Source: Psychrosphaera haliotis
GTDB lineage: Bacteria > Pseudomonadota > Gammaproteobacteria > Enterobacterales > Alteromonadaceae
DNA: 64,000 bases
Assembly: GCF_039523615.1 (NCBI RefSeq)
Contig: NZ_BAAAFQ010000004.1
Location: 186,001-250,000 of the forward strand
Direction of reading: 5' to 3'
The translations under genes were made by a program, and so were the position numbers. The first letter of the stretch is position 1. The number at the start of each line of letters is the position of its first letter. Positions 57,468-64,000 of this stretch are shown in pieces. The notes under the pieces were generated by a model that was given only the letters and a program-made list of their open reading frames with translations, did not search any database and had not been told where the DNA came from.

Positions 57468-57544
57468 TCCCCCTTAGCTCAGTTGGTTAGAGCGACGGAC
57501 TGTTAATCCGCAGGTCCCCCGTTCGAGTCGGGGAGGGGGAGCCA
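57468..57544 (+). tRNA. tRNA-Asn (anticodon GTT), copy 1
   Basis: A 77-nt tRNA: acceptor TCCCCCT/AGGGGGA, anticodon loop CTGTTAA giving GTT, T-loop TTCGAGT and an encoded CCA. Identical to the next two copies. The first spacer after it contains a 7-bp hairpin (gtattac / gtaatac). All three copies have an A-C mismatch at the base of the anticodon stem (27-43). Confidence 0.97.
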
Positions 57545-57580
57545 CTTTAGTATTACACCTAGTAATACATTTTATGAAAT

Positions 57581-57657
57581 TCCCCCTTAGCTCAGTTGGT
57601 TAGAGCGACGGACTGTTAATCCGCAGGTCCCCCGTTCGAGTCGGGGAGGGGGAGCCA
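57581..57657 (+). tRNA. tRNA-Asn (anticodon GTT), copy 2
   Basis: Identical to copy 1. It is flanked by complementary 8-base arms (ttatgaaa before, tttcataa after), which would extend the acceptor stem in the precursor RNA. Confidence 0.97.
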
Positions 57658-57679
57658 TTTCATAAGTCAATTTTATTGT

Positions 57680-57756
57680 TCCCCCTTAGCTCAGTTGGTT
57701 AGAGCGACGGACTGTTAATCCGCAGGTCCCCCGTTCGAGTCGGGGAGGGGGAGCCA
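57680..57756 (+). tRNA. tRNA-Asn (anticodon GTT), copy 3
   Basis: Identical to copies 1 and 2. It is flanked by a different pair of complementary arms (attttattg before, caataaaat after, the latter using the last bases of CCA), so pairing is kept while sequence differs from copy 2. No clear terminator follows before the next gene. Confidence 0.97.
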
Positions 57757-57924
57757 ATAAAATATAATTCCTACTAAAAACGCCCTCTTCTTTTACTTCT
57801 AATTTGTTTATTTAACAGAACTTTTCTGATTTAATACGTCTAAATATTGATCTTTGAATTTCATTATTAATTCCAATGCTATTCTTATATCTATAACAAA
57901 ACATTTTTCAGCAAAGGAGAACGC

Positions 57925-59856
57925 ATGAATAAGCTGAGAAGCCTGCTTTTCATTCAGTTTATGAGCGGCTTATTTATAGGACTAGTTTTAGTCTTGCTTG
58001 GTACTTTCATGACATCAGCTCTAATAGAGCAGCAACAGATTGAAAATACAAAACTTATTCAAGTTCTTGCAGATAGCAATGTAACCGGCGATCCAAAAGT
58101 TTTATCAAAACAAATTAAAGACGCTGTAGAGCTCGACCTTCTTCAAATAACTAACCAAGAAGGCAACCAACTTTATAATTTTGAACAAAACAAAAGTAAG
58201 CAACCAGTGCTTGTATCATTGCTCCGCCAAGCTGACCTTTACACCAAACCTCGAACGGTAGCGACCAACAGCGGCAACTTAATTATTAAATTTCACTCAA
58301 ACTATTCAGCGGTGTTAAGCCCTTTGTTTGACGTATTTTTGGGCCTTTTGTTTTTACCCATTATTATTATTTTAATTAGCTTCGGTTTATTTAAGTCATT
58401 TATAAAAAACACATTTAGTAAGACATCGGATGAACTTGCCGATTTAGTCACAAAAATAACAAACAACAAAACACTAGATGGCAAAAGCGACTTTAATAAA
58501 CTTCCGTTGCAATTTGGTTCAACAATTTCAGCGTTAAAACGCTTAGGTAAGTTTGTAAACAATACATTAAGCGAATTTGAAAAGTCCGCATCTGAACTGA
58601 AGATTGAAGCATTTAAAGACAGCTTAACTGACCTTCCGAATCGAACTCGATTTGTAGAGTACTTTGAATCAGAAATAATAAACTCTGACAAAAACACACC
58701 ATTTGGTGTTTTAGCACTGCTGCGTGCAACAGAGCTGCAACATATTAACCAGTCTAAAGGTTACCAAGAAGGTGATAAATATATAAAAGGCCTTTCCGAG
58801 ATTTTAGAGAAAGTAGTGCACACCTATAACGGCGCTAGTATTTATCGCTTGAACGGATCTGATTTCGGAATAATTGTACCTAATATTACAATTAAAGAAG
58901 CTGACGTAATGGCACAAAATATTCACTCTAGATTAAATGAGTATATGCGTGCATCCGAACTGTCAGCTATTGGCAGCATGGGTATAGTCAGTTATGGAAA
59001 AGACAAGCCTTTAGGTGAGCTGTTAGCTGCGGCCGATACAGCAATTAGTTTAGCTCAAACAAAACATGTTAATGCATGGCATATTCAAAAAGAGTCAAAC
59101 TTACAGCAAAACTCAACCTCTGCTTTTGGCAATCAAAATTGGCGAAACATTATTGATGATGTGATCAAGCAATCTAGCGTAACGCTTCTGTTCCAACCAA
59201 TAAATGCCGCTAATCGAAGTAGTAAAGCTTATACGGAAGTCTATTCACGATTTAAATTAGAAGATGGCCAAGTCCTACCAACGGCCTCATTTTTAGCAAT
59301 GGCGGAAAAGCTTAACCGTGTTGTTGATATTGATCGCATGATCATAGAGAAAGTGTTTGACGTAATTAAAACAAAGAACATGGCTGACAAGTTTTTTGGG
59401 ATCAACATATCACCAGCATCTGCTCACGATGATCAGTTTATGATCTGGCTAGAACGTAGATTATTAAAAGAAGCAAACCTAGCTACAAAGCTTATATTTG
59501 AAATTTCAGAATACGGTCTTCAACAAAATGTAAACTCGTCACGTCGTTTCATTGATATGCTTCATAGAGCAGGCTCACGTGTCACTGTAGAAAAATTTGG
59601 TGTTGGTATAACGTCATTTAAATTTTTCCAAGAATTAAAGCCAGACTTTATAAAGCTAGACGGAAGCTATACTCGGGATATCGCTGATCAGAAAAACAAC
59701 CAATACTTTATTCGTATGATCGTCGATTTATCGCATCGAATTGGTGTAAATGTTTTAGCTGAATGTGTAGAGACACAGGAAGAAAAGCATGTTTTAGAGA
59801 AGTTATTTGTTGACGGTTGCCAAGGTTATTATATTGGCAAGCCAGCAGCTATTTAA
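57925..59856 (+). CDS. LapD-like degenerate GGDEF/EAL c-di-GMP receptor
   Basis: The 643-residue protein probably binds c-di-GMP without making or degrading it. It has a membrane helix at about 10-30, a periplasmic domain of about 90 residues, a second helix (about 135-155), a HAMP-like linker, a GGDEF-fold domain with the signature replaced by NGSDF, and an EAL-fold domain. In the EAL domain the EAL motif is EVY and DDFGTG is replaced by EKFGVG. The size and C-terminal pattern (KLDGSYTRDI) resemble LapD; CsrD/MshH is the alternative. AAAGGAG precedes the start. No lapG gene lies next to it. Confidence 0.85.
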   Translation: MNKLRSLLFIQFMSGLFIGLVLVLLGTFMTSALIEQQQIENTKLIQVLADSNVTGDPKVLSKQIKDAVELDLLQITNQEGNQLYNFEQNKSKQPVLVSLLRQADLYTKPRTVATNSGNLIIKFHSNYSAVLSPLFDVFLGLLFLPIIIILISFGLFKSFIKNTFSKTSDELADLVTKITNNKTLDGKSDFNKLPLQFGSTISALKRLGKFVNNTLSEFEKSASELKIEAFKDSLTDLPNRTRFVEYFESEIINSDKNTPFGVLALLRATELQHINQSKGYQEGDKYIKGLSEILEKVVHTYNGASIYRLNGSDFGIIVPNITIKEADVMAQNIHSRLNEYMRASELSAIGSMGIVSYGKDKPLGELLAAADTAISLAQTKHVNAWHIQKESNLQQNSTSAFGNQNWRNIIDDVIKQSSVTLLFQPINAANRSSKAYTEVYSRFKLEDGQVLPTASFLAMAEKLNRVVDIDRMIIEKVFDVIKTKNMADKFFGINISPASAHDDQFMIWLERRLLKEANLATKLIFEISEYGLQQNVNSSRRFIDMLHRAGSRVTVEKFGVGITSFKFFQELKPDFIKLDGSYTRDIADQKNNQYFIRMIVDLSHRIGVNVLAECVETQEEKHVLEKLFVDGCQGYYIGKPAAI

Positions 59857-59880
59857 ACGTTCACTCTAATTCATTTCATT

Positions 59881-59908
59881 AAAGCGTCATTTTTGACGCT
59901 TTTTTTTA
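59881..59908 (+). terminator. intrinsic terminator after the LapD-like gene
   Basis: A 9-bp stem (aaagcgtca / tgacgcttt) with a 4-base loop is followed by a T-run. Confidence 0.9.
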
Positions 59909-59938
59909 TTAAATCGAAATATCCTTACAGTTCGTATG

Positions 59939-59967
59939 TTGTTAAAAGGAACATAAAAAAGGATAAT
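59939..59967 (+). promoter_or_regulatory. promoter of the rsx operon
   Basis: TTGTTA and GATAAT are 17 bp apart, ending 30 bp before the rsxA ATG, right after the preceding terminator. Confidence 0.5.
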
Positions 59968-59997
59968 GTGAAGATTGTTAATCTATAGCTGAAACTT

Positions 59998-60579
59998 ATG
60001 ACCGAATACTTCTTGTTACTCATCAGTACTGTGCTCGTAAATAACTTTGTACTAGTGAAGTTTCTTGGGCTTTGTCCGTTTATGGGCGTTTCGAGTAAAA
60101 TTGAAACGGCACTTGGAATGGCAATGGCCACAACCTTCGTTTTAACGTTGGCATCTATGAGTAGCTATTTAATTAACACTTATATCCTCCAGCCTCTTGA
60201 ATTAGAGTTTCTAAGAACCATCGCATTTATTTTAGTTATTGCTGTTGTTGTTCAATTTACCGAAATGGTTGTCCATAAAACCAGTCCAAAGCTGTATCGC
60301 TTGTTAGGTATATTTTTACCATTGATCACAACAAACTGTGCTGTGCTTGGTGTAGCCCTATTAAATGTGAACGCTGAGCATAACTTTGCAGAATCCATCG
60401 TTTATGGTTTTGGTGCTGCCGTTGGTTTCTCATTAGTATTAATACTGTTTGCTGCGATGCGCGAGCGTCTAGCAGCTGCGGACGTGCCCTCACCTTTTAA
60501 AGGTTCGGCTATTGCCATGGTCACAGCAGGTTTAATGTCATTAGCATTTCTAGGATTTGCAGGGTTGGTATCGTTTTAA
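59998..60579 (+). CDS. rsxA: RsxA/RnfA, membrane subunit of the Rnf electron-transfer complex
   Basis: RsxA is an integral membrane subunit of the Rnf/Rsx complex, which moves electrons between NADH and ferredoxin. In enterics the complex also keeps SoxR reduced. The 193-residue protein has six membrane helices and starts MTEYFLLLISTVLVNNFVLVKFLG, shown here in part, as in the family. It opens the operon and overlaps rsxB by one base (TAATG). Confidence 0.97.
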   Translation: MTEYFLLLISTVLVNNFVLVKFLGLCPFMGVSSKIETALGMAMATTFVLTLASMSSYLINTYILQPLELEFLRTIAFILVIAVVVQFTEMVVHKTSPKLYRLLGIFLPLITTNCAVLGVALLNVNAEHNFAESIVYGFGAAVGFSLVLILFAAMRERLAAADVPSPFKGSAIAMVTAGLMSLAFLGFAGLVSF

Positions 60580-61136
60580 TGGATATTTTATTTTACGCTC
60601 TCATCGCACTTGCTGTACTGGCCATAATATTTGGTGCACTTCTTGGTTACGCGTCTGAACGCTTTAAAGTTGAAGCTGACCCTCTTGTGGATCAGCTTAA
60701 TGATTTATTACCGCAAACCCAATGTGGCCAATGCGGTTATCCTGGTTGCAAACCTTATGCTGAAGCTATCGCAAATGGCGACGAAATCAATAAATGTCCT
60801 CCAGGCGGTGAAGCTACAATTAAAAACATCGCAGACCTAATGGGTGTTGATGCAAAGCCGTTAGATGAAGCTCATGGCGAAGAAGATGTTAAAAAAGTAG
60901 CTTATATTCGCGAAGATGAGTGTATTGGCTGTACTAAGTGTATTCAAGCTTGCCCTGTTGATGCCATTGTGGGCGCATCGAAAGTAATGCATACCGTAAT
61001 TGTTGATGAATGTACTGGTTGTGATTTATGCGTAGAGCCTTGCCCGGTTGACTGTATTGATATGGTCCCAGTTAAAGCACCAACAACACACTGGAAGTGG
61101 AATCAGCCACTAATCCCAGTTAAAAACGTTCAATAA
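60579..61136 (+). CDS. rsxB: RsxB/RnfB, iron-sulfur subunit of the Rnf complex
   Basis: The 185-residue subunit has an N-terminal membrane anchor, a [4Fe-4S] site CGQCGYPGC (about residues 48-56) and two ferredoxin-type clusters, CIGCTKCIQACP and CTGCDLCVEPCP. It receives electrons from the soluble donor. It is coupled to rsxA and lies 37 bp before rsxC. Confidence 0.97.
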   Translation: MDILFYALIALAVLAIIFGALLGYASERFKVEADPLVDQLNDLLPQTQCGQCGYPGCKPYAEAIANGDEINKCPPGGEATIKNIADLMGVDAKPLDEAHGEEDVKKVAYIREDECIGCTKCIQACPVDAIVGASKVMHTVIVDECTGCDLCVEPCPVDCIDMVPVKAPTTHWKWNQPLIPVKNVQ

Positions 61137-61173
61137 TTAGAATTGATAAATTAAAGTTGAGAAAGGTTTCATT

Positions 61174-63225
61174 TTGCAATCCGAATTAAGTCTATTAGAA
61201 CAAATTAAACTCGAAAAAATCTGGGACTTTCCAGGTGGCATTCACCCGAGTGAGAAAAAGGATTTATCTAACCAGGCTCCTATTGCAAACTTGCCCGTTA
61301 GCAAGCGATATTACGTGCCCGTAAAACAACATATTGGTTCCGTTGATGACATCATCGTATCAATCGGCGATAGCGTATTAGAAAATCAGCCGCTAACATC
61401 AAGCAACCTAACAATGACGGTTCCCGTTCACTCTCCTATTTCTGGGAAAGTAATCGCTATTGCTCCTCATGTTTCAGCGCACCCATCTGCACAACCAGAA
61501 CTAACCATTATTATTGATGCAGACATCGAACAAGTTTCTGCTCCATTAACGCCAATGACGAATTGGCAGGACAAAGACAAAGTTGAATTAACTGAGCAAC
61601 TTAAAGTGATGGGCTTAAGTGGTATGGGCGGAGCTGGTTTCCCAACCCATATAAAAATGTTTCCATCAAAACCAATCGACCTGTTGATTTTAAATGGGGT
61701 GGAATGTGAACCTTACATAACGTCAGACGATACCTTAATGCGTTATTTCTCAAAGGAAATAGTCCAAGGCGCAGAAATACTTCAACATATTGTATCGGCC
61801 AAAGTATGTATTATTGGTATTGAAGACAACAAACCTGACGCCATCAAAGCGCTCAAAGCGGCCACTAAAGATATTGCAAACATTGACGTTAGAGTCGTGC
61901 CGACGAAGTATCCTTCTGGCGGCGAAAAACAGCTCATTCAATTGTTAACTGGATTGCAGGTTCCAAGTGGTGGCATTCCAGCGGACCTCGGCATTGTAAT
62001 GCAAAACGTTGGTACAGCCTTTGCCGTTAAAGAAGCAATCATAGACGGAAAGCCATTAACCAAACGTGTTGTTACTATTACTGGTGAAACCTTAAAGAGC
62101 CCTCAAAACGTTTGGGCAAAACTAGGTACACCAACCCAAGACTTACTTGACTTTGCTGGTCATACTCCAGAAAAGCAACAACGTATAATTATGGGCGGCC
62201 CAATGATGGGCTTCTCAATATTAGATGCGTCTACACCTGTTGTGAAAACAACCAACTGCATTCTTGCGCCATCAGCAAAAAAACTTCCTCCACAAGGCGA
62301 TGAACAAGCCTGTATTCGTTGTGGACTTTGTGCTGATGCCTGTCCTGCTGAATTACTTCCCCAGCAGTTACAATGGTTTTCTAAAGCCAAAGATCACGAC
62401 AAATTGTCCGAATACAACTTATTTGACTGCATTGAGTGTGGTGCCTGCGCATATGTTTGCCCTAGTCAAATTCCACTTGTTCAGTATTACCGAACAAGCA
62501 AAGCGGAAATCCGCGAAATTGAGCAGGAAAAAATTAAATCCGAAAAAGCTCGGGTGAGATTTGAACAACGTCAAGAAAGGCTTGAGCGCGAAAAACAAGT
62601 GCGACTTGCAAAACATAAAGCCTCCGCTGAGAAACGAGCAAAAGCACTCGAGAAAGACACCAGTGCAAAAGACAAGATTGCAGCAGCGTTAGCACGAGCT
62701 AAAGCGAAAAAACAAGCAAGTACTGATGAATCAAATGACTCAGTTAGTAAGTCAAATACGACAACAAGCTCTGATTCAATGCCAGCAACAAAACCAGCGA
62801 ATGCCGCCAAAGATAAAGTGGCTGAAGCAATAGCGAGAGCAAAAGCTAAAAAAGCAGCCAAAGAGCAACAAGAGAGCGCTGAAATACAGGCAGACAAAAA
62901 AGCACAACCAGTTGAAGCCAAAACAACCTCGGCTGAACCTGTCTCCACTGCTGAGCAAGAGCGAAAAGCCAAAGTAGCCGCGGCGATTGCCAGAGCAAAA
63001 CAAAAACGTGAAGAAGCAAAAGCTGCATCACAAGAAAAAACTGCCGAACCTGAAACTAAGACTAATGAGCCTCAAGCTAAGGGTAGTGAGCCTCAAGTTA
63101 AGATAGAACCGAAAATTGGTTCTGAGCCTGAAGAAGAAACTCAGCTTACTGCAGAGCAAATTCGTAAACAAAAAGTAGCCGCAGCCATTGCTAAAGCTAA
63201 AGCCAAAAAAGCGAAGAGTGAATAA
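61174..63225 (+). CDS. rsxC: RsxC/RnfC, NADH-binding subunit of the Rnf complex
   Basis: The 683-residue subunit has the NADH/FMN region with GLSGMGGAGFP (near residue 148) and two ferredoxin-type clusters (CIRCGLCADACP and CIECGACAYVCP, about residues 380-430). Its tail is long and Lys/Ala-rich. The tail carries four related repeats around VAAAIARAKAKK (about residues 500-680). Translation starts at a TTG with AGAAAGG upstream. E. coli RsxC is about 740 residues; its tail is also repetitive. Confidence 0.95.
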   Translation: MQSELSLLEQIKLEKIWDFPGGIHPSEKKDLSNQAPIANLPVSKRYYVPVKQHIGSVDDIIVSIGDSVLENQPLTSSNLTMTVPVHSPISGKVIAIAPHVSAHPSAQPELTIIIDADIEQVSAPLTPMTNWQDKDKVELTEQLKVMGLSGMGGAGFPTHIKMFPSKPIDLLILNGVECEPYITSDDTLMRYFSKEIVQGAEILQHIVSAKVCIIGIEDNKPDAIKALKAATKDIANIDVRVVPTKYPSGGEKQLIQLLTGLQVPSGGIPADLGIVMQNVGTAFAVKEAIIDGKPLTKRVVTITGETLKSPQNVWAKLGTPTQDLLDFAGHTPEKQQRIIMGGPMMGFSILDASTPVVKTTNCILAPSAKKLPPQGDEQACIRCGLCADACPAELLPQQLQWFSKAKDHDKLSEYNLFDCIECGACAYVCPSQIPLVQYYRTSKAEIREIEQEKIKSEKARVRFEQRQERLEREKQVRLAKHKASAEKRAKALEKDTSAKDKIAAALARAKAKKQASTDESNDSVSKSNTTTSSDSMPATKPANAAKDKVAEAIARAKAKKAAKEQQESAEIQADKKAQPVEAKTTSAEPVSTAEQERKAKVAAAIARAKQKREEAKAASQEKTAEPETKTNEPQAKGSEPQVKIEPKIGSEPEEETQLTAEQIRKQKVAAAIAKAKAKKAKSE

Positions 63226-63228
63226 TCC

Positions 63229-64000
63229 ATGAGCGTATTTTCTAGTATATTTAAAAGCTCCCCTCATGGAGCAATGGGCATGACAACTAATCAAGTTATG
63301 CGCATGGTCTGTTATGCCACTATTCCTGGATTTATTACTCAATTGTACTTTTACGGCTGGGGAACATTGGTTCAGTTAGTGCTTTGTATTGGTGTTGCAG
63401 TGTTAAGTGAGGCTATCGTTCTTAGCCTCAGAGAAAAGAGGATCAGACGCACCTTATCGGATGGGTCAGCGGTATTAACAGGCTTACTATTGGCACTAAG
63501 TATTCCGCCTCTAGCACCTTGGTGGGTTAGCGTTATCGGTGTTGCTTTCGCTATTATTATTGTAAAGCAGTTATACGGCGGGTTAGGCTTTAACTTGTTT
63601 AATCCAGCAATGGCCGGTTATGTTGTACTGTTAATTTCATTCCCAGTAGCCATGACTAGCTGGCAACCTATTCAGCCGATGCTTATGCATACATTGTCTC
63701 TTGCAGACACAGCTTACGTAATCTTTACTGGCTATAGCATTGAAGGTTACAACTTACAGCAGCTCAGTATGCTAGTTGACGGCACAACGATGGCAACGCC
63801 ATTAGATCAATTCAAAACCGCACTAGCGCAACAACAAACCGTATCTGAAATACTTTCATTACCTATTTATGGCGAATATGGAGGAATTGGTTCGCAATGG
63901 GTGAACGCAGCTTACTTACTTGGCGGGCTATTTCTTTTACAAAGAGGCATAATCCGTTGGCACATTCCCTTAGGCATGATTGCCAGTCTGTTTGTTTTAA
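63229..64000 (+). CDS. rsxD: RsxD/RnfD, membrane subunit of the Rnf complex (3' end cut by window)
   Basis: About 257 codons are visible before the window ends. The protein begins MSVFSSIFKSSPHGAM and is strongly hydrophobic with several membrane helices (LFNPAMAGYVVLLISFP visible). A DGTTMATPLD stretch near residue 187 fits the covalent FMN-threonine site of this family. The start lies 3 bp after the rsxC stop. rsxG and rsxE presumably follow outside the window. Confidence 0.95.
   Translation, partial: MSVFSSIFKSSPHGAMGMTTNQVMRMVCYATIPGFITQLYFYGWGTLVQLVLCIGVAVLSEAIVLSLREKRIRRTLSDGSAVLTGLLLALSIPPLAPWWVSVIGVAFAIIIVKQLYGGLGFNLFNPAMAGYVVLLISFPVAMTSWQPIQPMLMHTLSLADTAYVIFTGYSIEGYNLQQLSMLVDGTTMATPLDQFKTALAQQQTVSEILSLPIYGEYGGIGSQWVNAAYLLGGLFLLQRGIIRWHIPLGMIASLFVL

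Overview
This 64 kb window is chromosomal DNA from a marine-type gammaproteobacterium. The AT-rich coding style, the polar-flagellar gene order with the FlrA-FlrB-FlrC regulators, the neighbouring metG, apbC and dcd genes, the Rnf/Rsx operon and the many c-di-GMP proteins all fit the Alteromonadales (Colwelliaceae or relatives). That placement is an inference from gene content and not from a marker-gene comparison. No insertion sequence, prophage, integron or CRISPR array was seen.

Region 1 (1-21.8 kb, all minus strand) is a contiguous polar-flagellum locus. In transcription order it runs flrA, flrBC, fliEFGHIJ, fliK, fliLMNOPQR-flhB, flhA, flhF, with flhF cut by the window edge. Sigma-54 type -24/-12 elements lie before flhA and fliE, with weaker versions before flrB and fliK, and a sigma-70 type promoter lies before flrA. 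This matches the FlrA > FlrBC > structural gene cascade known from Vibrio. ligA follows directly upstream of flrA.

Region 2 (24-44.5 kb) is a mosaic of small units: a TPR-GGDEF diguanylate cyclase; a WYL-domain repressor with repeated half-sites in front of it; a secreted S10-like peptidase with a BNR-like partner; an RND efflux pump (permease and adaptor); a metallo-beta-lactamase-fold lipoprotein divergent from a TetR regulator, with two operator-like repeats between them; a four-gene unit of two spondin-domain secreted proteins and an OmpR-type two-component system; a TPR protein; a seven-helix membrane protein divergent from a NarL-type two-component pair, with a perfect palindrome between; and an SRAP DNA-protein crosslink protein.

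Region 3 (44.6-57 kb) is housekeeping: tRNA-Pro(GGG) between two hairpins, a 7TM-DISM GGDEF/EAL protein, dcd, apbC, metG, an acyl-CoA synthetase-like enzyme, uvrB and a MATE transporter that is translationally coupled to uvrB.

Region 4 (57-64 kb) starts with a 0.6 kb non-coding stretch holding an inverted pair of DnaA-box-like sites and a stable-RNA promoter. It leads into three identical tRNA-Asn(GTT) genes, a LapD-like c-di-GMP protein with degenerate GGDEF and EAL motifs, and the rsxABCD (rnf) operon, cut by the window end within rsxD. No unmistakable new system is present. The most interesting leads are the spondin/two-component unit, the WYL regulator with its half-site array, and the tRNA-flanking structures.
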